A stretch of DNA of 64,000 nt from Ottelia alismoides (taxonomy: Eukaryota; Streptophyta; Magnoliopsida; Alismatales; Hydrocharitaceae). Location of the stretch: NCBI GenBank assembly GCA_037367405.1, contig JAZKJV010011607.1:1-64000 (forward strand), in the 5' to 3' direction. Position 1 is the stretch's first letter; every line of letters begins with the position of its first letter. The notes beneath the pieces are model-generated. The model searched no databases, had not been told where the DNA came from, and saw only the letters and a list, made by a program, of their open reading frames with translations. Made by a program: the position numbers and the translations under genes. Positions 1 to 12,000 of this stretch are shown here, one piece after another.

Positions 1-607
1 GAGTCCACGCACAACAGTTCCAACCTACACCTTGGACTGCACCATATCCAAGCAAGTCACTTTCTTCTATCAGATCTTGGGCAAAGGAGAATCTCCCCCA
101 GCCCTAGAACCTCATATGAACCTCGCATCTTCTCTTGAGCACGTTGCAACTCCTCTCGAATGAAGCCCTAGAGCACAGAATCTCTTCGAATCACCATGGA
201 TCTCCTCGAATATAAGATGAGACAAGAGGCCTTCAAGCGAGGAGGATCAAAGATTTAGAAACATCCATCTCCGACTGAGATCGTTGAAAAGAGGGTGGTA
301 GGGAAGCAAGAGGAGTCAACGGTGCCACGGTGAAGGGAAGGTTTCGGGAAAAAATCGGAAAAAATGTGAATTTTGGGACATAGGAGAGTAGGTAGTGGGA
401 GATAAATTAGGTTATAAAGTTGTCATAGTCTATATGTAGAATGAGACAAAATGACCAAAATAGATTTTTATAAATTAAAATAGTATATTAATGTCATTGA
501 TTTCATTCACCCAAATGATTAAAAACAAGAGGGTTTGATTTTGAGGGATTACCATGGAAATGGTGAGCCCCACTTTATTGAAGTTTCTTTTATATATATA
601 TATATAT
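1..607. other. Unassigned DNA, probably PhyH intron 5
   Basis: No recognisable exon, RNA gene or element boundary was found. The stretch ends in an (AT)n tract (about 590-607) into which the first MITE is inserted. Confidence 0.4.
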
Positions 608-993
608 GGGTAAAATGGGGCTGCCCCAGGGAGTAGCCAACTTGGCTACTCCCACCCCTATTTTTCCCTCATTTTTTTATTTTTTTGGAAAATAAAAATT
701 TGTATATTCATCACTATATCCCTCTAACTTTCAATTAAAATTTCATCAGAAACAGAAACTCCTAGACCCTCCATCCAGACGTCATTTTTTTAATGGGCGT
801 AGGATTTTTTAAATCGACCATGTTTGGATGGAGGCCGTAGGAGTCTCTGTTTCTGACAAAATTTTAATAGAATGTTAGAGGGATATAATGATGAATTTAC
901 ACATTTTTATTTTCCAAAGAAATAAAAAATGAGGGGAAAATAGGGGTGGGAGTAGCCAAGTTGGCTACTCCCTAGGGGCAGCCCCATTTTACC

Positions 994-994
<1 letters not shown>
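608..994. mobile_element. MITE, foldback type, copy 1
   Basis: This 387-bp element is an almost complete foldback. It opens with GGGTAAAATGGGGCTGCCCC and closes with the reverse complement. Terminal arms of about 65 bp include GTAGCCAA/TTGGCTAC and TAGGGGTGG. Inner arms also pair (ATCACTATATCCCTCTAA against TTAGAGGGATATAATGATG). It sits in a TA-repeat, which suggests a TA target site as in Tc1/Mariner-type MITEs; the target repeat hides the exact duplication. It has no coding capacity. A diverged second copy is at 53598-53952. Confidence 0.75.

Positions 995-1033
<39 letters not shown>
995..1033. repeat. (TA)n(GT)n microsatellite
   Basis: A short TATATA run is followed by about 14 GT units. 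It directly abuts the 3' end of the MITE. Confidence 0.95.
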
Positions 1034-1272
1034 CGGATGCCACTAACCAACATAGCATTAAAAATGTCGCCTCAAGGCACTGAGTCATACGCCTCGAGCC
1101 AAGGTGCAAGCTTTCTGCCTCTAGGTGTACACTTCATGCCTTTTCTTGTTACTGGATGCTCGCGCACTCTTGTTTTATGTATTTCGAAAACCCAACATGC
1201 ACCACAAGGGTCGTTAGCTAGCCAGCCAATAGTCCTTTACTTTTAGTATTACGTACTTAATAATTTTTCATG

Positions 1273-2183
1273 GGGATTTTTATCCCACGAACCCTAGAAT
1301 CTTTCTAAATTACCTTATCAATCTTGTAAACATCGTTATTATCCCTTCGACCCTGTAAACTTGCTAACTCTTATACGACAGACCATGTGGTTAACTCGCA
1401 TCCATTATGTCGCTAAAATGAACGGATTCCGTCAAAAAATATCTACATTGTCCTCTTACTTTACCAAATTTACAAATAGATGTCCCCCCTCACCCTCCTC
1501 CTCACCTCCCCTTCCTAACACCACCCAACCTTAGCCCTCCTCCATGACGATGCCCCCACCCCTCACACCTCCACCCTGACCTCCGCCCCACCTCCCTCAC
1601 ATTGTTCCCGATCTCCCAGCCCTCCCCCGCACCGCCCCTGACCTCCCATCCCTCCCAGTGCCGCCCCTAACCTCCAAGCCCTACCTTGTGCTGCCCCCAC
1701 AATACAGTGGCAGACTGTTGTTGTTGATTATGTGGGGTGTTGTTGGAGGCGCTTCCAAAAGTGGAAGGAGAAACTCGACCTCCAGTATTTGTTTAGCAAC
1801 CTCAAATATTTGATCAATCGGTTCAAGAAATCATCCCGAAAACTTTGGGAAAAATCACTTTGTGATCGTAAGGGATGGTTTATCTGTGAAAATAAAAATG
1901 TTTTGGTGATTTGGTGGAGGGATGGAGATGGGGTAAAGAGAGAGAAAATGAAGATGATGATAAAGAAGAGGAGGAAGAAGGATATGGGGAGGTAGAAGAT
2001 CCACCATCTAATTCTCCTCTAGTTTAATTAACCCAAGGTATTGACTCAAGTAAAAGTAAAATTAACTACAGAGTTCGTGGTGTAAGATGGAGCAACTTTA
2101 CGGGATCAAAGGGATAATAACGATATTTATAAGGTTGAGAAGGTAATTTACAAAGACTCTAGGGTTTGTGGGGTAAAAATCCT
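1273..2183. mobile_element. Mutator-like non-autonomous element 1 (9-bp TSD)
   Basis: Terminal inverted repeats of about 100 bp open with GGGATTTTTATCCCAC and close with the complement of GGATTTTTACCCCAC. They share CCCTAGA, AAATTACCTT and TCGTTATTATCCCTT. The flanks repeat TTTTTCATG (1264-1272 and 2184-2192), a 9-bp duplication typical of Mutator-like elements. The interior has a C-rich stretch (1480-1700) and no transposase. A short open stretch at 1732-1995 resembles nothing I know. Termini resemble those of the element at 27643-28859. Confidence 0.75.
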
Positions 2184-2192
2184 TTTTTCATG

Positions 2193-2936
2193 AGTTTTTT
2201 TTCTTTTTCCACTATATGTAAATAAATATAGTGGGACAGTTTATTATGTAAACTTTTTTTAAATGGAAATGTGTTGAATGCTTTTTAATAACATTTTCTA
2301 TTACGGTCTATTTCCAAAAGTTAGCTACTATTATTAAATAGAGTTATTGTTGAGTAACCGTATCCAGTAAATAGGAGCATTCGATGATTCGAGATTGGGG
2401 TTGCGACAAACTTAATTAGCATGGACATATTGGCGATGCATGGTCTTACTTTTGTGGTTTTGTGTTGTTTTAGGATATGAAGGTCGTGAGCAGCTATGTT
2501 TTTTAGACAGTACTACCTATGGCAATTGGTTTCCACTTTTTAGTGCATTTTTGTCTCTTTTAGATGTGAACCGTTTTCTAAGGACTTCCAATCTACATGG
2601 GCCATTGTTGGATATTTCCCATATTGAGATTCTTAGCCTTTTTCTACCGTTCTCCAACCCACTTAGCAAATGTCCCTCGGAAGTGTCAAGCCTTTGGGTG
2701 CCCACAAACTCCAACAGGAAGACAGTCCCCACAAAATCCAATTGGACGACAAAATTTAACAGAAAGCTCTCATGTCAATATCTTGCAACTATACAATAAC
2801 TATTGAAAGGAAACATAGAGATTAGATAACAGAATATGTCACCATATATAGCAGAAAATCTTGTAGAAAAATGATATAACAGGAAGTTCAAGATTACCGG
2901 AAAATCCAGCTGGATATCAACAGGGATACCACGTAC
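2193..2936. other. Unassigned intron DNA downstream of exon 5
   Basis: This is intron 5 on the minus strand. No further PhyH exon, element boundary or RNA gene was recognised. Confidence 0.4.
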
Positions 2937-3055
2937 CTTGAAAATGTACATTGATTGAATGATCACAGGACACTTGTATCCCAAAGAACAAAGCAACCCT
3001 GAGACTTTATCAGACCGTGAAAACTTCTGGAAAACTGGATCTAGCTCATGCAAAG
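2937..3055 (-). CDS. PAHX: PhyH gene exon 5
   Basis: This 119-bp exon completes the Ala codon and encodes [11 protein letters not shown] to QSMYIFK (39 residues), followed by a consensus donor AAG|GTACGT. The acceptor is TGCAG|CT. The family continues after YIFK with a PGIGGEVVPHQD-like iron-binding segment. I do not find that segment in 1-2936, so the intron after this exon is at least 2.9 kb. Confidence 0.93.
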
Positions 3056-6000
3056 CTGCAGTAAAGATTCCTTAAGAAAATTAAGGCTGGTCTAGCAAAT
3101 CTCCATAGTTGAATTATTTTTATTTACAAAATGTAAAACACGTACCCACTTAAATGGTCACACTCAAAAGATCAGGGTTCAGACCCTCCCCCCCCCACCA
3201 CCCCATGTGGAAGTTGTGTTAGGTCGTTGACAACCAGCGTAAAAAATAGTCGAATCTTTCAACATGGATTTGAACAAGAATCCATGTAGCCGACCCTACT
3301 TATAGTAGGAGAAGGTTTTACCAATTTTTTTAAAATAAGAAACACATTCTATGGGGAATTTGCACAAGTTTCAGCCAACAAGAATCAAACATCAAAAGAA
3401 ATCTTAGTGTGCTTCTTATTGCATTTAGATTACAAGAATGTTTGGCCTATATGCTCATACAATCTGAATGTTAAGGCAAAATCAGGGTAAATCATATCGT
3501 GATATATCAGTATAGACAGGTGATCGATATATCATTGATATGGCCGATATTTGCCCTTCCAAGGCTATTTCCTTCACAAAATCAGACTGATTTGGGTGAT
3601 ATTGCGTCGATATATTTTATCGACAAGTAGATATATCAGTGATATGGCCGATATTTGCCCGTCCAAGGCCATTTCCTTCACAAAATCAGACTGATTTGGG
3701 TGATATTGCATCGATACATGGTCGATATATCGTATCGACAAGTAGTTGATACTGATACCGAAATTACCTACTTTGGGCAAAATGAATACGGCGTAATAGT
3801 GATATACACACTTGTATATATCATGTTTTTTTGAGAAATAGACAAATTAGAAAGAGAAAAAGCACTCCAAGAATAATTTACATGATAAAGTCTTATAGTT
3901 TCCTTCTAAAAAAAATTCACATTCCTTCGAGGCCCCCAACCCCATTTCGACCGGATATTTTCGAGATGCTCCTAATAACTAATGCATGGCAAGTGCTCAA
4001 GGCCTTAAATGTTGGATTTCGGTTCCGTTTCGGTGACAGACCGAAACCAAATTTCGGCCGAATTTCGGTCAAAATTCGACTGAAATTTCGGTCATTTCGG
4101 TTGGTTTTTGAACTAGGGCCCCCAAATTTTGGCCGATATAGGCCATTTCAGTCGAATTTTGGTCACCTACCGAAATCGAAATTCGACAGAAATTCAGCCG
4201 AATTTCGGTGAAATTTGATCCCATGCAAATGCTTTTCCTTGTATAGATCATATTTCAATATGAAGGTGATGAGTTTATCCAACTACACATCTTGCTTTTA
4301 CTGTTATATGGGAGTTACTCCATGTATTGCGTGACGTAAAATAGATAGTTGATTTGTTTCTGTTTTTTGCTTTGCTGAATCTTTATCACAGCTCGATAGA
4401 TAACTTTATTGGCCAATGATTTTTTCTCTGTGTTTCGGAGTACAGTTAACCAACATGTTAACTAATTGAATACGATAAATTGGATCAGATTTTACAGTTT
4501 TTTCTTCTTTTCTTCCATGATATCTTAACATGGCATGAGCATGAAAAGAGGCTCAAGAATCAATTTCTTTTTATAAGGGCTAAAAACTAATTACTTATTT
4601 TGGCTTTTTTAACCAATGTTGTATGGTGGATCCCGAAAGATATGAAAGATCTCCGCCCAAGCCGTACATACGACTTTCATCGAATACGACTTTCCACAAA
4701 ATTATATATGTATCTATTAGACCAAGTATGGAATTATGTTTACTAACTTAAAATTGAGTACCCGCTTCCTTTTCCTGCTAGGATTGGAAATCCCGTATTT
4801 TAGATATTCATATGGTCAAGTCATTGGGTTTCTGAAATAGTGTGAAGAAGTGCTTCGAGTCATTGCTATTTGACTATCCACTATTCTAAAAAAGTCAGGG
4901 TATTTCGAATTGTTAGTTGGCACGGACAGAGTAAGGGAAAACCTCTGAAATGACTTCATTATTGGACCATAGACATAGAAAGTTCTAAATCGAATCTATG
5001 TAAAGAAGACATTTTGTCTCATAGTAGCATGCTCCAGTCCCCTAAATGCAACTTGGTACAAATCCACTCTTGCAGGGGTTGCGTTAGGTAGTCTACGACT
5101 AGCGAAAAATAGTCGAATCTTTCAACATGGATTTGAGCAAGAATCCATGTAGCCAACCCTACTTATAGTGGGAGAAGGCTAAGTACGTTTTTAGTAGCTT
5201 GTTCCAGTCCCCTAAACGCAACTTTCCTTATTGGGATCTATTCTGCCGGAATGGGCTGGGGTTATGAAATGATAATCATGGAATCGATTCGATCATCAGA
5301 TTAGAAGTGAATTCCATACCAGACCTAAATACATCTCACATGCCTCTAGCAATTTACATGGCTTCATCAAATGATACAAGTCTTGGATAAGAATCTATGA
5401 CGCACTAGAATGCCCTTGTTGATTATCCTTTACTCGGACAACATCCAGTGTTCCGCAAATGTAGAAATAGTTTGTAGTTTCATTATCTCTTTATGTTGTT
5501 TATCGTTATTTCTTTATTTTATATAGACCTCTCTGTAATTTACCCTTTAGGTCTCTCCCTATATAAGAGAGCCTAGGGTTTTCTGAATCGTGAACTAAGT
5601 TTCTTTTCCCAACATGGTATCAAAGCCACCCTAGGGCTCTCCTCCCTCCCGCCGCCCCTTCCCCACCCGCCTCCCTCTTCTCGGAATCGCCGCTTCTCTC
5701 TCCAGCGGCAGCCCTCTATCGCCGCCGCCATCTCCTTCTCCATCTCCAGCGGCAGTCTTCCATCGTCCGGGTTGGATCCAGCCCTCCATCTGGTTGGATC
5801 CCAGCCCCTAGCGGCCTCCGCCAATAGCCCCTGCCAGCCGCTGAAGGGGATCCCAGCCCCCAGCAGCCTCCGCCAATAGGCGGCATCACCATCTGCTGCC
5901 CGCGCAAGGCCTCCGGGTGCGTGAACAGCAACCCGCGCAAGGTCTTCTAGCGGCTCCTAGCCGCTGAAAGGGTTGTCAGCCTCTTGTTAGGCGTGCCCTA

Positions 6001-9000
6001 GTTCCTTCCACATCCGTTCTATGGATTTGAGTGCGTAACGTCTACATACGCACTCAAATCCGATGCAGTGTTTGTAGACATCCAGCATCACGTCTACATA
6101 TCCTAGTTCTTCTCCAAGCGGCAGTATGTCAGAATCCAAAGTTGATATGCCCTCCACCGGCGCATTCAAAGGTCCTGCGCCAATAGTCAAGATGGACGGG
6201 TCTAACTATGAGCTCTGGGCTATGCAGTTCATGAGCCTTATGAAGTCGAATGGTAAGAAACATATTCTTACCGAGGATGAGCCCGCAGAGAAGACTGGGA
6301 TCTATGCCTCATGGGAGGCTGATGATTCCTATGCAAAGATCTGGTTGTCCGGCACCTTGACGACGGAGATTGCCAACGACGTCCTCCATCAGCCCACTGC
6401 TAAGGTAATGTGGGACATTCTTGCCGCCACATATTCGCAGGTGCGAAATGAGACGAAGATGTTGCAGCTTCAGCACGACATATTCACAATGAAGCAGAGC
6501 GGCAGACCTCTCCATTCTCTTTATACATCCCTAAGAGGGATGTTCGAGAAGTTATACAGTATCATCCCTCTAACTGCAACTCCTGAGCAGCAGAAGGCGT
6601 TTCGAAACGCCACCATGGTTGGTGTTCTACTTGCGGCCCTTGACCCTGAGTACGATGCAGCTCGATCTCAGATTCTCGCTGATGCAGTTATTCCTCCAGT
6701 TGAGGATGTTTACAGACGGCTTAGCCGCATTCCAGTCTCCTCCAGCTCTTCTACTCCACCTCCTTCAGCGATGGCAGATTCGCGTGGGAGAGGTGGACCA
6801 CCATCTGGCCGTGGTCGTGGACGTGGCCGTGGACCCCAGGGGAGGGGTGGTCGCTTTAGTCAGACATGCTCCTATTGTCATCGCACAGGACACTCGGAGG
6901 AGACATGTTATTCGAAGCATGGATTTCCAGCATCAGCACGTATTGCAGAGCACTCTCAGTCTCCACTGACTTCTACTGCAGATAGTCGATTTGACGAACT
7001 TGTGGCCCGTCTCCGAGAGATTATGCCACATGCTTCTGGTGATTCGTCTGGTGGCTCCTCAGATATTGCTGCCACTGCCTCTGCCACTTCTTCCGCAGCC
7101 GCAAGCTCCTCAGGTAGATCTACTACACCTCATGATATATCTGACTGGATTATTGATTCTGGAGCCACACATCATCTCTGCCGAGATAGAGGTAGATTAC
7201 AGGCCTACAGGGACATTCCTCCCGGTCGTTCAGTGCAGATAGCAGATGGTACCCATTCGCCCCTTATTGGACAGGGGGAGGTTTTCCTGTCCTCCACTTT
7301 GCAATTACAGAATGTTCTGCATGCTCCTGAGTTCTCAATGAATTTGCTATCTATTAGTCAGATTACGAAGGATTTGAATTGTCGTGCCATATTTGACCCG
7401 TCTTCTCTCATTTTTCAGGACATACTCACGGGCAAGGTGATTGGCTGTGGCTCTGAGCAGAATGGTTTATATCGGCTGGTCCGGAATTCATATGTTGGCG
7501 TCTCCTCTCATTCTGCTGGACCAGTCTCTCCGTACATTTGGCACCTCTGATTTGGTCACCTTCCACTTCAGAAAATGCGCCATCTTCTGCCTCAGATCTC
7601 TCCTAGTTCTTCGTTTCAATGTGAAGCGTGTCAGTTGGGAAAGCATCACAGGTCGAGCTTCCCATGTCGTCTGAGTCGGAGCAGTAGCTCCCCTTTTGAG
7701 TTGTTACATATAGATATATGGGGTCCAAGTCGTGTTCCCGATCATCAGGGACACAGGTTTTATCTTGTGGTAGTGGATGATTTCTCTCGTGTGTCATGGG
7801 TCTTTCTTTTGAAAAATAAATCTGAAGCAGGAAATGTGATCAAAAACTTGATTAATGAAGTGTTCAATGTCTTTTCTGCAAACGTCAAATATGTTCGGAC
7901 CGATAATGCCCTTGAATTTTGTACACGCTTACTTTCACAATTCCTGTCATCAAAGGGCATTGTTCACCAAACCACTTGTGCATATACCTCACAACAAAAT
8001 GGTGTCGCGGAAAGGAAGCATCGCCATCTCTTAGATATTACTCGTACATTGTTGATTCAGAGTTGTGCCCCTATTTCTTTCTGGGGCGATGCTGTTCTTA
8101 CTGCTTGTTATCTGGTCAACCGTATTCCATCCTCAGTCCTTGGTGAAAAGATACCAATGTCCATTATTTTTCCAGATAAGGAGTTATTTTCACTAACTCC
8201 ACGTGTCTTTGGTACTGTTGCTTTTGTGCATCGTCTATCTCCCGGACTTGACAAACTCTCTCCTAGAGCAGTCAAGTGTGTCTTTGTTGGTTATTCCAGA
8301 ACTCAGAAGGGCTACCGGTGTTATGATCCCACAACTAAGAGGTACTTTGTGAGTGCCGATGTCACTTTCTTTGAGTCTATCATGTATTTCTCTCCTGCGG
8401 GTGACAGAATGGTACCATCCACTACCACTGATGATATCTATGTTCCTCCACCACCTACATTGAGTACACCTGAGTCTACACCTGAGTCTTCCCCTGTGTC
8501 TGTCTCCACGCCATCACCACCTCCACCACCCCCACCACCTCCTCCACCTCCACCCATTCCACAGCCCATCATATCACCATTACCTATGTTCTATACACGC
8601 CGGTCGGGTCCTGCTCAGACTACGCTCCAGCCGATCATCACGCCTCAGGTATGTTCAGATGGCATTACTACTGACGGGTCAGATTTGGTACATGTGCAGG
8701 ATCCTTCAGTACAGGCAGACACTACTCCATCCAGTACAGGAGATGATGATCTTGATGTTCCAATTGCTATTCGGAAGCAAAGGAGGCAATGTGCCTCGTA
8801 TCCTTTCGCTTCACAGGTTTCCTTTCACCGTCTCACTAGGGATTTTCAGAGATTTACCACAGCCTTGTCTTCCGTGGATATACCACGGACATACCAGGAC
8901 GCCTTACAGAATGAATGTTGGAGATTAGCAATGGAGGACGAAATGAGGGCACTACAGTCTCGTGGCACGTGGTCTTTGGTTCCTGCACCTTCTGATGCAT

Positions 9001-12000
9001 CCATTGTGAGCTGTAAATGGGTCTTCACAGTCAAATATCATGCAGATGGCACGTTGGATAGATACAAAGCACGCTTGGTTGCCCGTGGGTTTACACAAAC
9101 CTACGGTGTGGATTACATGGATACTTTCTCTCCAGTGGCGAGGCACTCTACACTTCGTATTCTATTATCTGTTGCTGTGGTACGTGATTGGAGCATATTT
9201 CAACTGGATGTGAAGAATGCCTTTCTGTACGGTGACCTACAGGAGGAAGTCTACATGCAGCAGCCACCTGGGTTTACTGCTGAGGGGGAGAAGCACATGG
9301 TCTGTAGACTTCACAAGGCGATATATGGTCTCAAACAGAGTCCCAGAGCATGGTTCCAGAAGTTGTGTAACCTGATTGAGCAACAGGGATTCAAGAGGTC
9401 CAATGCCGATCACTCATTGTTTGTCCAGAAGTCATCGGCAGGTACGGTTGTCATTATGGTCTATGTGGATGATATTCTTGTTACAGGAGATGATGTTCAG
9501 GGCATAAAGAGGGCAAAGGCATTCCTAGGCAGTCAGTTCGTTACAAAGGACCTTGGAACCCTAAGATATTTTCTGGGGTTGGAATTTGCAAGGAATGCAC
9601 AAGGCTTGGTGATGACACAACGGAAGTATATTACAGACTTCTTGACTGAGACTGGCATGGATGGGTGCAAACCATCTAGTATTCCCATGGACCCCAGCAT
9701 GAAGCTATATGATGGTGATACAGATGAAGTGGATAAGAGGAGATATAGAGAAATGGTGGGAAAACTCCTCTACATTACCATTACTCGTCCAGACATTGCA
9801 TTTGCTGTTAGCAGGGTGAGCCAATTTATGGAGCAGCCAAGACAGGTTCACATGAATGCTATACACATGATTCTGAGATATCTGAAGTCTTCTCCAGGGT
9901 CAGGGCTACTATTCAGGAAGGACACAGACTTATCTGTCTCAGCGTGTGCAGATGCAGACTATGCAGGATGTCCTAAGGACCGAAAATCAACCTCAGGGTT
10001 TGCAGTGTTTATTGAAGGCTCTTTGGTTTCTTGGAAAAGCAAGAAACAAACTGTCGTGGCAAGGTCCAGTGCAGAATCTGAATATAGGGTCATGGCTCAA
10101 GCCAGCACGGAGATGATGTGGGTTCGTTCTGTACTAGAAGATCTACATGTAGCTGTGCCCCTGCCTATGAAGCTCCAGTGTGACAATCAGGCAGCATTGT
10201 TTATTGCCAACAATCCAGCTTTCCATGAAAGGACCAAGCATATAGAAGTTGACTGCCATTACACGAGGGACTTGATCCAGAGAGGATTGATATCTACTGC
10301 CCATGTGAGCTCGGGAGATCAGACAGCAGATATATTCACCAAGCCACTGCTCAGAGGACCGTTTCAAAGATGTTCATCCAAGCTGAGCATGATAGATATC
10401 TATGCTCCACCTTGAGGGGGAGTGTAGAAATAGTTTGTAGTTTCATTATCTCTTTATGTTGTTTATCGTTATTTCTTTATTTTATATAGACCTCTCTGTA
10501 ATTTACCCTTTAGGTCTCTCCCTATATAAGAGAGCCTAGGGTTTTCTGAATCGTGAACTAAGTTTCTTTTCCCAACAGCAAACAATGTGATATCTAACCC
10601 CAGGTAAATCCTTAACATTTCCTACTATCACTAATACTACAGAATGTTGTGAATTATGGTCAATACCAAGTATAGAAGTAGTGATTTAAAATCCAGAGGT
10701 TAATCATACTCTGGCAACTTTACATAGAGCAAAGTTTGATTTTTGGGGTGAATGGAAAAGTTGACAGATAAGTCATCCTTACTATCACTCTACAGAACCG
10801 TACATGAGATTTTCACCTCATACGGCTTCTTATTCAATTCTTTCCAAGTAAATGGATCATTTTTCTTTTTCACGAGTCTCCTCCCTTCTTCCACTCCGTC
10901 CCAAAGAGTAACTAAGACCAATTCAGTAACATTTTCATGTTTCGATTGAAAACTATCCATTTCGGATTATTACCAAAAGGGAAGATTATTCATTTTACCA
11001 AATATATGCATATCAAATCATGATCTTAGATAAGAAAATGAGATTTTTGTTGATACATCCCTTTCCCCTCGTTCTTCGAAAATCAAAAGATCTGTTTCAA
11101 GTTTGAATCTATTCATTTGGAAGTCGAGTTCTTCTACTTATTTATTTATTTCTTCTTCTTCATCTATCCCTATCTCATAGGTATAGGGCTTGAATCAGTA
11201 GAAAACCCTTTCCTTTGTATGAATCGATATTATTACGATCCTATCTTTTGTTTCAATTCTTCTAGAACAACCACTGAAACTTTTTAGCTTATAGACCACT
11301 ACTAGAATTTCAATGTGTAATCTCATCTTCCAATGTATACTATGTTGTACCCTGCGCTTCATGGCGGAATACAAATTGAGTTGATATGATTTAAAAAATA
11401 CTAAGTTTTACTATTTCCTTTTAAACATTAAAAATTGATAAAAAAAAAAGTTTAAGTGTTACGAAAAGATGTAGTTTATATTTTTTGCGGAAAAATAAAT
11501 GCTATGTATTTATGCTATGAATGGAATAAGTTCATAAGACAATTGCAGATAACAAATGCCATTGAAATATAAAGGAATATTGAATTGCTACAATTATACT
11601 GCAAGAAAATCTTATTAAACTAACATAAATATACAGCTACACGGAGTCAGATTAATAGTGACTTAAGTTTTAACCGATGTTTTCTTGTAACGAATATGTG
11701 AATAAGTTAATAAGAAATCGTAAGTTAAATAATTGAAATAAAAATAAATATATCTATAGAAATTATTTGTATTTTTTTCTTATAATCGATGTATACCAAA
11801 ATTTAACTGTTTTAATCAGAAGCAAATGTTAAAAATCATAAAAAAAGATAGAAAAAAGATTACAAAAAAGAGAGGTTGTCTTTTTCCCATTGATACCACA
11901 TCTCTATGATAAATAATATTTTAACGATTAGTACAATATATTTATATCTAGATATTTTATAATTTAATTTTAAAAATTTTATTGATTTCTACATATAATA

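Larger units (their letters stand above)
5460..10577 (+). mobile_element. Copia LTR retrotransposon 1, near intact
   Basis: This complete 5118-bp element is bounded by TG...CA LTRs of 155 bp, which I read as identical (5460-5614 and 10423-10577). The flanking duplication is GCAAA (5455-5459 and 10578-10582). The primer binding site TGGTATCAAAGCC follows the 5' LTR, as for initiator Met tRNA. The purine tract TTGAGGGGGAG precedes the 3' LTR. It is inserted in the plastid-derived rps12 exon 2 within PhyH intron 4, opposite to the gene. Identical LTRs imply recent insertion. Gag sequence groups it with the elements at 22317-31113 and 48404-51135. Confidence 0.95.
5406..10753 (-). pseudogene. rps12: Plastid rps12 exon 2, pseudogene, interrupted
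   Basis: Plastid ribosomal protein S12 residues are readable on the minus strand from about 10753 to 10578. SGF, HSVVLV and [12 protein letters not shown] are recognisable; the Copia element then intervenes, and 5459-5406 carries the remaining GTLD.V.VKD.QQG segment. An in-frame TAA follows SGF, a 2-base deletion breaks the HNLQEH region, and substitutions are scattered, so it cannot be translated. Exon 3 (KYGVKKPK in plastids) survives only as a degenerate GGCTTTTTT-containing remnant near 4595-4621. Confidence 0.85.
4540..11290 (-). other. Nuclear insertion of chloroplast DNA (rps12 3' region), split by a Copia element
   Basis: On the minus strand the sequence follows the plastid 3'-rps12 locus. 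A group II domain V lies at about 10795-10835 (trans-spliced intron 1, AGCCGTATGAGGTGAAAAT type). Then come exon 2 (interrupted at 5459/10578), intron 2 opening with GTGCG at 5405-5401, a second domain V near 4640-4690, and exon 3 near 4595-4621. The plastid part continues to about 11290. Outer boundaries are estimates because similarity fades. The insertion is decayed (see the rps12 pseudogene) and also carries a 138-bp SINE-like insert at 5055-5192. It is a NUPT inside PhyH intron 4. Confidence 0.85.

Noticed and set aside
1004..1246. 80-residue open frame starting in the GT repeat
   Set aside because: It begins with microsatellite translation (CVCVCV) and shows no domain.
10795..10835. Group II intron domain V as a functional ribozyme
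   Set aside because: It is part of a mutated nuclear copy of plastid rps12, not an active intron.
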